A DNA stretch of 62,197 nt from Pseudomonadota bacterium (GCA_018261615.1 JAGTSE010000021.1:1-62197); one strand, 5' to 3'. Shown: positions 27,103-36,384, numbered from the stretch's first letter. Numbers and translations are program-made. The notes: generated by a model from the sequence alone, not told the origin.

Positions 27103-27119
27103 TGCACTGCCATCGCGCG
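27103..27119 (+). promoter_or_regulatory. Possible NtrC-type enhancer half-site
   Basis: TGCACTGCCATCGCGCG keeps the TGCACT half of the NtrC dyad but deviates at about four positions in the other half. It lies about 100 bp upstream of the sigma-54 promoter, the usual enhancer distance. The match is weak on its own and rests on context. Confidence 0.3.
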
Positions 27120-27141
27120 TATATGTTCTGAAAGGGTGCAG

Positions 27142-27165
27142 GCGGGTATTGAAAATAATACCCGC
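27142..27165. promoter_or_regulatory. Perfect 9-bp inverted repeat upstream of the sigma-54 promoter
   Basis: GCGGGTATT (27142-27150) and AATACCCGC (27157-27165) flank a six-base spacer GAAAAT. The dyad ends 39 bp before the -24 element. It could be an operator for the GntR-type regulator of the operon. A T-rich run 8 bp later also allows a terminator for transcription entering from the left. Confidence 0.5.
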
Positions 27166-27203
27166 TAAATAACTTTTTTCTTCAAAAACAATAAATTGAA
27201 TTT

Positions 27204-27220
27204 TTGGCATGCTGCTTGCT
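27204..27220 (+). promoter_or_regulatory. Sigma-54 promoter of the urea-use operon
   Basis: TTGGCATGCTGCTTGCT has GG and GC exactly ten bases apart and differs from the consensus TTGGCACG-N4-TTGCW at one position. Transcription would start near 27231, some 25 bp before the atzF ATG. This predicts NtrC control and expression under nitrogen limitation, which fits genes that turn urea into ammonium. Confidence 0.8.
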
Positions 27221-27222
27221 GA

Positions 27223-27256
27223 TTGAATTCCATCTTGTATACCAGCAGGAATTCAA
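27223..27256 (+). promoter_or_regulatory. Inverted repeat covering the atzF leader and start
   Basis: TTGAATTCC (27223-27231) is the exact reverse complement of GGAATTCAA (27248-27256). The right arm contains part of the ribosome-binding site and the A of the ATG. It can act as an operator just at the transcription start, or as an RNA hairpin if the transcript starts at or before 27223. Confidence 0.5.
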
Positions 27257-29061
27257 TGATGGCCTTAATGACAGGAAAAACACTGGCTGCATGGCAGCAG
27301 CGCATTCGGCAGGAGAGTGAGTCGGTTTATTCGTTTTTAAAAGCGCATATTGATGCGTTATCCCTTGAGGATAATGCCTGGCTGGTTATTGCCAGCGACG
27401 CGCAGTTACAGACGCAAATTAATGCGTTGCTGCCGCTGTATCGCAATAACCCCGATGCGTTTCCGCTGTTCGGCGTTCCTTTCGCCGTCAAAGACAATGT
27501 GGATGTGGCGGGCTGGCCGACCACGGCGGCGTGTCCGGCGCTCAAATTTATCGCGAAGAGAGATGCCACCGCCGTTGCCCGGTTGAAAGCAGCCGGTGCG
27601 ATTGTGATTGGTAAAACCAACCTCGATCAGTTCGCCACCGGACTGGTCGGCACGCGTTCACCCTACGGCGCAGTGCCAAACACCTTTGACCCGGCGTATG
27701 TCAGCGGCGGCTCCAGTTCCGGTTCCGCCTCGGTGGTGGCGCGTGGCCTGGTGCCGTTTGCCTTTGGCACAGACACCGCCGGTTCTGGCCGCATCCCGGC
27801 CGGGTTCAATAATATCGTCGGTCTGAAGCCGACCAAAGGCTGGCTCTCGGCAACCGGCGTACTGCCCGCCTGCCGCCTGAACGACACGCTGTCGGTGTTT
27901 GCCCTGACGGTGGAAGACGCGTTCTATATCGCGACGCTGGCGGGCGGCGCAGACAGTGAAGACGCCTATTCGCGCGTTAACCCGGCAACCGCGCCTGCGG
28001 CCATCCCGCAAAACCCGGTTTTCGCCATCCCGGCAGAGTTGCGTTTCTACGGCGATACGCAAGCACAAGCCGCCTGGCTAAGTGCGCAGGAAGCGTTGCG
28101 CGCCAGCGGCGCGACGTTGCAGCCGATTGATTTTACGCCGTTCTACCAGCTTGCCGAACAACTTTATCAGGGGCCGTGGGTGGCGGAGCGTACCGCATCT
28201 GTCGGCGAGATGCTGCAACACCCAGAGCAGATGGATCCCACCGTCCACACCATTATTTCCGCCGGGCTGAACTACAGTGCGGTAGACGCTTTTAAAGCGG
28301 AATATCTGCGCGCGGAATTAACGAACCAAATCCACAGCATTTTAAGTGATGTTAATGCGTTGGTGGTACCGACTTCGCCCACCATTCACACCCTCGAAGA
28401 GATGAAGCAGGAGCCGATTCTCTTCAACTCGCAGTTCGGTACCTACACCAACTTTACCAACCTTGCGGATCTCTGCGCGCTGGCCTTGCCAGCCCCTTTT
28501 CGCACAGACGGTTTACCTGCCGGGATCACGCTGATCGCCCCGGCCTGGCATGACCGCGCGCTGGCGGATTTCGGCCTGCGCTGGCAGCAACAACTGGCGC
28601 TGCCGCTTGGCGCGACTGACCAGCCATTTCGCCCACAAGCGGCTGTATTACCGGTTTCACAACACCATGTTCGCGTTGCCGTAGTGGGCGCACATCTGCG
28701 CGGCATGCCGCTGAACTTCCAGCTCACCACCCGTGATGCCGCGTTTGTCGAAGCCACCGAAACTGCGCCGTGCTACCGGCTGTATGCGCTGGCAAACACC
28801 AAACCACCCAAGCCGGGGATTGCCCGCCAGGCGCAGGGTGCAGCCATTGCGGTGGAGTTGTGGGATATCCCGCTGGCGCGCTTTGGTGAATTTGTCGCGG
28901 AGATCCCCGCACCGCTCGGCATCGGTTCTCTGGAGCTGGCTGATGGACGCTGGGTGAAAGGGTTTATCTGCGAACCGGCAGCGTTGCACGATGCCACCGA
29001 CATTACTGAATTTAAAGGCTGGCGTAACTGGATTGCCCGCCAGGAGAGCAACCATGTTTAA
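27256..29061 (+). CDS. atzF: Allophanate hydrolase (AtzF)
   Basis: AtzF hydrolyses allophanate to ammonium and CO2, the second step of urea amidolyase. The 601-residue protein has the amidase-signature fold: Lys79 in FAVKDN, the Ser-rich loop GGSSSGSAS (cis-Ser153) and the nucleophile Ser177 in DTAGSGR. A C-terminal domain from about residue 460 is typical of allophanate hydrolase. The start at 27256 has AGGA five bases upstream; an upstream TTG at 27223 lies at the predicted promoter edge and is not used. The stop overlaps the urea carboxylase start by eight bases. It is the first gene of a sigma-54-type operon. Confidence 0.95.
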   Translation: MMALMTGKTLAAWQQRIRQESESVYSFLKAHIDALSLEDNAWLVIASDAQLQTQINALLPLYRNNPDAFPLFGVPFAVKDNVDVAGWPTTAACPALKFIAKRDATAVARLKAAGAIVIGKTNLDQFATGLVGTRSPYGAVPNTFDPAYVSGGSSSGSASVVARGLVPFAFGTDTAGSGRIPAGFNNIVGLKPTKGWLSATGVLPACRLNDTLSVFALTVEDAFYIATLAGGADSEDAYSRVNPATAPAAIPQNPVFAIPAELRFYGDTQAQAAWLSAQEALRASGATLQPIDFTPFYQLAEQLYQGPWVAERTASVGEMLQHPEQMDPTVHTIISAGLNYSAVDAFKAEYLRAELTNQIHSILSDVNALVVPTSPTIHTLEEMKQEPILFNSQFGTYTNFTNLADLCALALPAPFRTDGLPAGITLIAPAWHDRALADFGLRWQQQLALPLGATDQPFRPQAAVLPVSQHHVRVAVVGAHLRGMPLNFQLTTRDAAFVEATETAPCYRLYALANTKPPKPGIARQAQGAAIAVELWDIPLARFGEFVAEIPAPLGIGSLELADGRWVKGFICEPAALHDATDITEFKGWRNWIARQESNHV

Positions 29062-32000
29062 CACTGTACTGATTGCCAACCGGGGCGAAATTGCCTGCCG
29101 CGCCATCCGCACGCTGCAACGTCTGGGTATCAAAAGCGTAGCAGTCTATTCCGATGCTGATAAAAACGCCGAACATGTCAAACAGGCCGATATTGCCGTT
29201 GCACTTGGCGGCGAGAAGGCCAGCGACAGTTACCTGAGCATCGACAAAATCATCGCTGCGGCGCAAGAAACGGGCGCACAGGCTATCTGGCCGGGCTACG
29301 GATTTTTATCGGAAAGCCTGCCGTTTGCCGCCGCCTGCGAACAGGCCGACATTGTTTTTGTCGGGCCGACTGCGCAGCAGATTGGCGAGTTTGGGCTGAA
29401 ACACCGTGCGCGTGAGCTGGCCGCCGAGGCAGGCGTGCCGATGACGCCAGGCACTGGGCTGCTTGACTCGCCGGACGCGGCGCTTGAAGCAGCAGTGAAT
29501 ATTGGCTATCCGGTGATGCTAAAAAGCACAGCGGGCGGCGGCGGTATTGGCCTGACGCGCTGCGCCGATGCGCAGGCGCTCAGCGACGCCTGGGAGGGCG
29601 TGCGACGTCTGGGCGAACAGTTTTTTAGCGACGCCGGGGTGTTTATCGAGCGCTGCGTCGATCGTGCGCGACATATTGAAGTGCAGATCTTTGGCGACGG
29701 CAAAGGCAATGTGGTGGCGCTCGGCGAGCGCGACTGCTCATTGCAGCGGCGCAACCAGAAAGTGGTGGAAGAAACCCCTGCACCGAACCTGCCTGCGGCT
29801 ACCCGTGAAGCGTTGCTTAGCGCCGCGGTGCAGCTTGGCAAACAGGTCAATTACCGCAGCGCGGGCACCGTGGAATTTATCTACGACGCGCAACGGGATG
29901 CGTTCTACTTTCTGGAAGTCAACACCCGTTTGCAGGTAGAACATCCGGTAACCGAGTGCGTCACCGGGCTGGATCTGGTCGAGTGCATGCTACGCGTAGC
30001 GGCGGATGAAGCAATTGACTGGGCGCGTCTGCAACAGGCGCCGCAGGGCGCCGCTATCGAAGTGCGTATCTACGCCGAAAACCCGTTGAAAAATTTCCAG
30101 CCCAGCCCAGGCGTATTAACCGAAGTCGCTTTCCCGCAAGATGTCCGTGTGGATACCGGTGTGACCACCGGCAGTGAAGTGTCGGCATTTTACGATCCGA
30201 TGATCGCCAAACTGATTGTACAGGCCGCCAGCCGCGAAGAGGCGCTGGCAAAATTGCAGTCGGCGCTCGATGCGACCCGGTTGCACGGCATCACCACTAA
30301 CCTTGATTATCTGCGCCAGATCACCGCAAGCGAGGCATTCCGCAACGGCAGCATGTGGACGCGGATGCTCGACAGCTATGAAGCGCAGTCGGCGGTGATT
30401 GAGGTGCTACAACCGGGTACCTGGAGCAGCGTTCAGGATTATCCGGGCCGCCTCGGCTACTGGGATATCGGCGTGCCGCCTTCCGGCCCGATGGACGATT
30501 TAGCTTTCCGCCTGGCCAACCGTATTGTCGGTAACCACGACGCGGCGGCGGGGCTGGAGTTCACCCTGCAAGGCCCGGTGCTGCAGTTTCACAGTGCGGC
30601 GCTGATCGCCCTGACCGGGGCAGATTGCCAGGCGACGCTGGATGGCGAAGCGGTGCCATTATGGCAACCGATCACCGTTAACGCCGGGCAGACGCTGGCG
30701 TATGGTCGCGCGCAGGTGGGCTGCCGCGCTTATCTCGCGGTACGTAACGGTATTGATGTGCCGCAATACCTTGGCAGCCGCTCCACCTTTGCGCTCGGGC
30801 AGTTTGGCGGCCACGCCGGGCGCACGCTGAAAATCGCCGATCTGCTGCCGATTTCGCGCCCGCAACTGGCCGCCTGTACCACGCCAGCACCGGTGAGCGA
30901 ACCCCAGGCGATAAGCCCGTCGCTGATCCCGGAGTATGGCGAACTGTGGCGCATCGGCGTGCTGTACGGGCCGCACGGCGCGCCGGATTTCTTTACTCAG
31001 GAAGCGATCGACGAGTTCTTCGCCAGCGACTGGCAGGTGCATTACAACTCTAACCGCCTCGGTGTGCGGCTGGTCGGGCCGAAACCAGGCTGGACGCGGC
31101 CAAACGGCGGAGAAGCCGGTCTGCATCCCTCTAACGTTCACGACTGCGAATACGCCATTGGCGCGATTAACTTTACCGGCGACTTTCCGGTGATCCTCAC
31201 CCGCGATGGCCCAAGCCTGGGCGGTTTTGTCTGCCCGATCACCATCGCTAAAGCGGAGTTATGGAAAGTCGGTCAGGTGAAACCGGGCGATCGCATCCGC
31301 TTCTACCCGATCAGCGTGGAAGAGGCGGTGGCGCGGGAAAAAGCGCAGGAGCGCAGTATTGAGACTCTGCACGCCAGCCAGCTGGCGGAATTCATTACGC
31401 CATCGCTTGCCGATCGCGACGGTGTTTCCGCCACCGCGCTGGTGTCGCTGCCCGCCAGAGCTGGCGCGCCCGCGATTGTCTATCGCCAGGCCGGGGATAA
31501 CTACATTCTGATTGAGTATGGCGACAACGTACTGGATCTGGCGCTGCGTCTGCGCGTTCACCTGTTGATGGAACAATTACGCATGCGGGCGCATCCGGGC
31601 GTGAAAGAGCTGTCGCCTGGCGTGCGTTCTTTGCAGGTGCGTTATGACAGTCTCGCCATTAGTCAGCAGGAACTGGTGGCGCTGCTGCTGGAACTGGAAT
31701 CGCACATAGGCGATGTCAGCCAGATGAAAGTGCCGTCACGCATTGTGCATTTGCCGATGGCATTCGAAGACAGCGCCACGCTGGATGCGGTCAGCCGTTA
31801 CAAAGATACGGTGCGCGCGACAGCGCCGTGGTTGCCCAACAACGTGGACTTTATTCAGCGCATCAACGGCCTGGCGAGCCGCGAAGCGGTCAAAGCGACG
31901 ATTTTTGACGCCAGCTATCTGATCCTCGGTCTTGGCGATGTCTATCTCGGCGCGCCCTGCGCGGTGCCAATCGATCCGCGCCATCGTCTGCTGAGCTCCA

Positions 32001-32668
32001 AATATAACCCGGCGCGCACCTTTACCGCCGAAGGCACCGTCGGGATCGGCGGGATGTACATGTGTATCTACGGCATGGATTCCCCCGGCGGCTATCAACT
32101 GGTGGGCCGTACGCTGCCTATCTGGAACAAGTTTCTCAAAAATGCGCAATTCGCCGCCGGTGAGCCGTGGCTGCTGCACTTCTTCGACCAGGTGCGCTTC
32201 TACCCGGTGAGCGAAGTAGAACTCACACAACTGCGTGACGATTTCCGCGAAGGCCGCGCGACCATCCGCATTGAAGAGACGGTGTTTGATTTCCCGCAGC
32301 ATTTGCAGTTCCTGCGAGATAACGCCGCCGACATTGCCGAATTCCGCGCGCGGCAGGCCGAAGCTTTTGAAGCGGAAGTGGAGCGCTGGCAACTGGACGA
32401 TCAGGCCAGCGTAACGGAAAGTTTGCCGCCAGAAGTAATAGCAGAAGGTGACGATGCGTTGCCGGTTTGCGCCGATATGAGCGGCAACATCTGGAAAGTG
32501 CTGGTCGCGCCGGGCGATACGGTGACGGAAGGCCAGCCACTGGTGATCGTCGAAGCGATGAAGATGGAGCTGGCCATCAACGCGCCGCAGAGCGGTAAGG
32601 TTAAACGCATTGCCTGCCAGCCGGGGCGTCCGGTTAGCCCCGGCGACACGCTGCTGTGGCTGGAATAA
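29054..32668 (+). CDS. uca: Urea carboxylase (biotin-dependent)
   Basis: This enzyme carboxylates urea to allophanate with ATP, bicarbonate and biotin. The 1204-residue protein has an N-terminal biotin carboxylase (NRGEIACRAIRTL, an ATP-grasp loop with GGGGIGLT, and EVNTRLQVEHPVTE). Central domains related to KipA and KipI bind urea (for example GLHPSNVHDCEYAIGAINFT). A C-terminal biotinyl domain has the biotin site EAMKM (Lys1170). The ATG at 29054 is preceded by GGAG. It is translationally coupled to atzF, so the two enzymes form a split version of fungal urea amidolyase. The gene is intact. Confidence 0.96.
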   Translation: MFNTVLIANRGEIACRAIRTLQRLGIKSVAVYSDADKNAEHVKQADIAVALGGEKASDSYLSIDKIIAAAQETGAQAIWPGYGFLSESLPFAAACEQADIVFVGPTAQQIGEFGLKHRARELAAEAGVPMTPGTGLLDSPDAALEAAVNIGYPVMLKSTAGGGGIGLTRCADAQALSDAWEGVRRLGEQFFSDAGVFIERCVDRARHIEVQIFGDGKGNVVALGERDCSLQRRNQKVVEETPAPNLPAATREALLSAAVQLGKQVNYRSAGTVEFIYDAQRDAFYFLEVNTRLQVEHPVTECVTGLDLVECMLRVAADEAIDWARLQQAPQGAAIEVRIYAENPLKNFQPSPGVLTEVAFPQDVRVDTGVTTGSEVSAFYDPMIAKLIVQAASREEALAKLQSALDATRLHGITTNLDYLRQITASEAFRNGSMWTRMLDSYEAQSAVIEVLQPGTWSSVQDYPGRLGYWDIGVPPSGPMDDLAFRLANRIVGNHDAAAGLEFTLQGPVLQFHSAALIALTGADCQATLDGEAVPLWQPITVNAGQTLAYGRAQVGCRAYLAVRNGIDVPQYLGSRSTFALGQFGGHAGRTLKIADLLPISRPQLAACTTPAPVSEPQAISPSLIPEYGELWRIGVLYGPHGAPDFFTQEAIDEFFASDWQVHYNSNRLGVRLVGPKPGWTRPNGGEAGLHPSNVHDCEYAIGAINFTGDFPVILTRDGPSLGGFVCPITIAKAELWKVGQVKPGDRIRFYPISVEEAVAREKAQERSIETLHASQLAEFITPSLADRDGVSATALVSLPARAGAPAIVYRQAGDNYILIEYGDNVLDLALRLRVHLLMEQLRMRAHPGVKELSPGVRSLQVRYDSLAISQQELVALLLELESHIGDVSQMKVPSRIVHLPMAFEDSATLDAVSRYKDTVRATAPWLPNNVDFIQRINGLASREAVKATIFDASYLILGLGDVYLGAPCAVPIDPRHRLLSSKYNPARTFTAEGTVGIGGMYMCIYGMDSPGGYQLVGRTLPIWNKFLKNAQFAAGEPWLLHFFDQVRFYPVSEVELTQLRDDFREGRATIRIEETVFDFPQHLQFLRDNAADIAEFRARQAEAFEAEVERWQLDDQASVTESLPPEVIAEGDDALPVCADMSGNIWKVLVAPGDTVTEGQPLVIVEAMKMELAINAPQSGKVKRIACQPGRPVSPGDTLLWLE

Positions 32669-32680
32669 AGGAGGTTGATG

Positions 32681-33379
32681 ATGAGTGAGAAGGGCAGTAA
32701 AAAACGCGCAGTCGGCCTGGCAGAGCGCATTTATCACGAGCTGAAAAACGACATCTTTGATTTTCGCTTAATGCCGGGTGCGCATTTTAGCGAAAACGAG
32801 ATCTCCGAGCGGATGTCCGCCAGCCGTACCCCGGTGCGACAGGCGCTGTTCTGGCTTGAACATGAGGGTTATGTGCAGGTTTACTCGCGCAGCGGCTGGC
32901 AGGTGAAACCGTTTGATTTCAATTATTTCGAGGCACTGTACGACTTTCGTATCGTGCTGGAAAGGGAAGCGGTGCGTCGCCTGTGCGGCATGCCGCCGGG
33001 CATCTGTTCAGAACATCTGGCGCCGCTGGTCAGCTTCTGGATTGACTCTTCGCGCATGGAGCCGGGCAAAGCGTTATCGCTTCAGGATGAGCATTTTCAC
33101 ACCACGCTGGTACGCGCCAGCGGCAACAGTGAAATGGTAAGGGTACATGTGGAGTTGACCGAGAAGATGCGCATCATCCGCCATCTTGATTTCACCCGCA
33201 ATGACCGTGTGGATGCGACCTACAACGAACATGCCCGTGTTTTACAGGCGATCCTGAAACAGCAAACCGAGGAGGCACAGCGCATTCTGACCGAGCACAT
33301 TTCCCAGAGCAAAGCCGAGGTCAGGAAAATCACCTTACACATGCTCCAGCAGGCAAGTTTACAACCCGTTTCACCGTAG
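32681..33379 (+). CDS. GntR-family regulator, FadR/FCD class
   Basis: The 232-residue protein has an N-terminal winged helix (NEISERMSASRTPVRQALFW) and a helical FCD ligand domain with the Asp/His metal-binding pattern of that class (DFR, DEHFHTTL and YNEHARV). GGAGG lies six bases before the ATG at 32681; ATG at 32678 and TTG at 32675 are less well placed. It sits inside the operon, 12 bp after urea carboxylase and 65 bp before urtA, so it is likely a local sensor of urea, allophanate or a related metabolite. Candidate sites are the dyads at 27142-27165 and 27223-27256. Confidence 0.92.
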   Translation: MSEKGSKKRAVGLAERIYHELKNDIFDFRLMPGAHFSENEISERMSASRTPVRQALFWLEHEGYVQVYSRSGWQVKPFDFNYFEALYDFRIVLEREAVRRLCGMPPGICSEHLAPLVSFWIDSSRMEPGKALSLQDEHFHTTLVRASGNSEMVRVHVELTEKMRIIRHLDFTRNDRVDATYNEHARVLQAILKQQTEEAQRILTEHISQSKAEVRKITLHMLQQASLQPVSP

Positions 33380-33444
33380 CCGTGGTTCCGCCCCGTCTTA
33401 CGGCGGGGAATTTTAATGACTCAATATCATTTAGGGGTTTTGTA

Positions 33445-34716
33445 ATGAAAAGACGTTCTTTACTGAAAGCTTTTGCCCTGTCAGCCACTTTTTTGAGCAT
33501 GGGCTTGTCGTTACAGGCATACGCAGCCGACACCATCAAAGTGGGGATCATGCATTCTCTCTCCGGCACCATGGCCATTTCAGAAACGCCATTGAAAGAC
33601 ATGGCGCTGATGACCATTGATGAAATTAACGCCAAAGGCGGCGTACTGGGTAAAAAGCTGGAGCCGGTGGTGGTCGATCCCGCCTCTAACTGGCCGCTGT
33701 TTGCGGAAAAAGCGCGTCAACTGCTGACCCAGGATAAAGTCGCGGTGGTTTTTGGCTGCTGGACGTCGGTTTCGCGCAAATCGGTGCTGCCGGTGTTTGA
33801 AGAGCTGAACGGCCTGCTGTTCTACCCGGTGCAGTATGAGGGCGAAGAGATGTCGCCGAACGTGTTCTACACCGGCGCGGCACCAAACCAACAGGCGATC
33901 CCGGCGGTGGAATACATGATGAGTGAAGATGGCGGCAGTGCAAAACGCTTCTTCCTGCTCGGTACTGACTATGTCTACCCGCGCACCACCAACAAAATTC
34001 TGCGCGCCTTCCTGCACTCCAAAGGCGTACAGGATAAAGACATTGAAGAAGTCTATACCCCGTTCGGTTACAGCGATTACCAGACCATTGTTGCCAATAT
34101 CAAAAAATTCTCCGCAGGCGGCAAAACCGCAGTGATCTCCACCATCAACGGCGACTCCAACGTGCCGTTCTATAAAGAACTGGCAAACCAGGGCATCAAA
34201 GCCACCGATGTGCCGGTGGTGGCTTTCTCGGTAGGCGAAGAGGAACTGCGCGGTATCGACACCAAACCGTTGGTTGGTCATCTGGCGGCATGGAACTACT
34301 TTGAGTCGGTCAGCAACCCGGTGAACACCAAGTTTGTTGCGGATTACCGTGCCTATGCCAAAGCGCACAAACTGCCGAACGCCGACACCGTGGTGACTAA
34401 CGATCCGATGGAAGCGACCTACGTCGGCATCCATATGTGGGCGCAGGCGGTTGAGAAAGCGGGAACCACTGACGTGGATAAAGTTCGTGCGGCAATGGCA
34501 GGCCAGACCTTTGCCGCACCCAGCGGCTTTACGTTGACCATGGATGCCACCAACCACCACTTACACAAGCCGGTGATGATTGGCGAAATTGAAGAGAACG
34601 GTCAGTTCAACGTGGTGTGGAATACCGATAAGCCGATCCGCGCTCAGCCGTGGAGTCCATACATTGCGGGCAACGATAAAAAACCGGATTACCCGGTAAA
34701 AACCGGCGGTAAATAA
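33445..34716 (+). CDS. urtA: Urea ABC transporter substrate-binding protein UrtA
   Basis: UrtA captures urea in the periplasm. The 423-residue product has a signal peptide (MKRRSLLKAFALSATFLSMG, cleavage near AYAAD) and the periplasmic type I binding fold with VGIMHSLSGTMAISE, FGCWTSVSRKS and YPVQYEGEEMSPN, which are UrtA signatures. The frame is open further upstream to 33382, but the signal peptide fixes the start at 33445. A 12-bp hairpin follows the gene before urtB, a common arrangement that gives more binding protein than permease. Confidence 0.96.
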   Translation: MKRRSLLKAFALSATFLSMGLSLQAYAADTIKVGIMHSLSGTMAISETPLKDMALMTIDEINAKGGVLGKKLEPVVVDPASNWPLFAEKARQLLTQDKVAVVFGCWTSVSRKSVLPVFEELNGLLFYPVQYEGEEMSPNVFYTGAAPNQQAIPAVEYMMSEDGGSAKRFFLLGTDYVYPRTTNKILRAFLHSKGVQDKDIEEVYTPFGYSDYQTIVANIKKFSAGGKTAVISTINGDSNVPFYKELANQGIKATDVPVVAFSVGEEELRGIDTKPLVGHLAAWNYFESVSNPVNTKFVADYRAYAKAHKLPNADTVVTNDPMEATYVGIHMWAQAVEKAGTTDVDKVRAAMAGQTFAAPSGFTLTMDATNHHLHKPVMIGEIEENGQFNVVWNTDKPIRAQPWSPYIAGNDKKPDYPVKTGGK

Positions 34717-34730
34717 GCCCGTGCGGTACG

Positions 34731-34759
34731 TGCCAGGGGCAGGGGTTCTGCCCCTGGCA
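34731..34759 (+). terminator. Hairpin between urtA and urtB (attenuating or stabilising)
   Basis: TGCCAGGGGCAG (34731-34742) pairs perfectly with CTGCCCCTGGCA (34748-34759) around GGGTT. There is no T-tract, so full termination is unlikely. It probably protects the 3' end of the urtA message or partly reduces read-through to urtBCDE. Confidence 0.6.
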
Positions 34760-34809
34760 GTGGTTGAATGTTCCGGCCTCGCCGGATAACCATCAAAAGA
34801 TGCTGACAC

Positions 34810-36384
34810 ATGAAAATATTCCCGACTTTGGGCCTTCTCCTTTTCGGCTGCCTGCTGATGACCGCGACGGCGCAGGCCGGGCCTGCCGCTGATTATGGCA
34901 AGGCCAGCCGCACGCAGCAGGCGCAACTGCTTCAGCAGTGGTCTGCCGCGCCGGAGGCATCGCGCTTGCCGTTGTTGCGGGCGCTGAATGACGAGACGGT
35001 GGTCACCGATGAGAATGGTCAACTCTTCACCGACCAGAACGGCAAACTGACGGCGCTGGAAGGCGACGCAGCACCTGTGGGCGCGACGAAAAAAGTGTTT
35101 ATGAATAACCGTATTCGCGGGCTGGTGGTCAGCGCGCTGGCGACGCTGCAACTGGTCAGCCTGGACGACAGCGTACGCCTGCGTGCGGCATTGGCGTTAC
35201 AAAACAGCGCGCAGGCCGATCAGTTGCCGTTTCTCAGCGCACGGCTGACGGCGGAGAAAAATGACGGTGTGCATACTGCACTTGCCATTGTGGTGGCGAA
35301 CTTGCAACTTTCTGATAGCCGTGCCGAACGGCGCCTGCAGGCGGTGAAACTGCTGGGTGAGACCAGCGATCCGCAGGTGCAGGCCAGTCTGCAACGTTTG
35401 ACGCAGCCACAAAATGAGCCCGACTCCGCAGTGCGCGAAGCCGCTGCTGCCAGCCTGAAACAGGTACAGCAACGCCTGAAGTGGGGCGACTGGCTCGGAC
35501 AAGCGTTCAGCGGGATTTCGCTTGGATCGATCCTGTTGCTGGCAGCGCTGGGGTTGGCAATCACCTACGGTTTGCTTGGCGTGATCAATATGGCGCACGG
35601 CGAAATGCTCATGCTGGGCGCGTACTCCACCTGGCTGGTGCAGGATCTGTTTCAGCGCTTTGCCCCCGACTGGCTGGCGATTTACCCGCTGGTGGCACTG
35701 CCGGTGGCGTTCTTTATCACCGCCATTATCGGCATGCTGCTGGAGCGTACCATTATTCGCCATCTCTACGGACGACCGCTGGAAACCCTGCTTGCCACCT
35801 GGGGGATTAGCCTGATGCTGATTCAACTGGTGCGCGTGCTGTTCGGCACGCAGAACCTGGAAGTCGCCAACCCGGCGTGGCTCTCTGGCGGCTGGTCGGT
35901 GTTGCCGAACCTGGTGCTGCCTTACAACCGTATCGCGGTGATTGTGTTTGTTATCGGCGTGCTGATCCTCACCTGGTTGCTGCTGAACAAAACCCGGCTC
36001 GGGATGAACGTGCGGGCGGTGACGCAAAACCGCCGGATGGCGGATTGTTGCGGCGTACCGACCGGGCGCATCGATATGCTGGCTTTCGGTTTAGGTTCCG
36101 GTATTGCCGGGCTGGGCGGGGTAGCGCTGTCGCAACTCGGTAACGTTGGCCCGGAACTGGGACAGGGCTACATTATTGACTCTTTCCTCGTGGTGGTAAC
36201 GGGCGGTGTCGGGCAACTGGCGGGCACGGTAGTGGCGGCGCTGGGCCTGGGTGTGCTGAACAAAGTCCTCGAGCCGCAAATCGGCGCGGTGCTGGGCAAG
36301 ATCGCGATCCTGGTGTTGATCGTGCTGTTTATTCAGAAACGACCACAGGGGTTGTTTGCATTCAAAGGGCGGGTAATTGACTGA
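34810..36384 (+). CDS. urtB: Urea ABC transporter permease UrtB
   Basis: UrtB is one of two LIV-type permeases that import urea. The 524-residue protein has an N-terminal signal-like helix and a roughly 200-residue extracytoplasmic region rich in Ala, Gln and Leu, a feature of many UrtB proteins. About eight membrane helices follow (from GISLGSILLLAALGLAITYG), with INMAHGEMLMLGAYSTW and GVGQLAGTVVAALGLG. It overlaps the urtC start by one base (TGATG). It lies 93 bp after urtA, with a hairpin in the gap. Confidence 0.95.
   Translation: MKIFPTLGLLLFGCLLMTATAQAGPAADYGKASRTQQAQLLQQWSAAPEASRLPLLRALNDETVVTDENGQLFTDQNGKLTALEGDAAPVGATKKVFMNNRIRGLVVSALATLQLVSLDDSVRLRAALALQNSAQADQLPFLSARLTAEKNDGVHTALAIVVANLQLSDSRAERRLQAVKLLGETSDPQVQASLQRLTQPQNEPDSAVREAAAASLKQVQQRLKWGDWLGQAFSGISLGSILLLAALGLAITYGLLGVINMAHGEMLMLGAYSTWLVQDLFQRFAPDWLAIYPLVALPVAFFITAIIGMLLERTIIRHLYGRPLETLLATWGISLMLIQLVRVLFGTQNLEVANPAWLSGGWSVLPNLVLPYNRIAVIVFVIGVLILTWLLLNKTRLGMNVRAVTQNRRMADCCGVPTGRIDMLAFGLGSGIAGLGGVALSQLGNVGPELGQGYIIDSFLVVVTGGVGQLAGTVVAALGLGVLNKVLEPQIGAVLGKIAILVLIVLFIQKRPQGLFAFKGRVID

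Noticed and set aside
31736..32737. 333-codon antisense frame over the urea carboxylase gene
   Set aside because: It lies wholly opposite a well-supported gene and reflects high-GC codon bias; no independent evidence.
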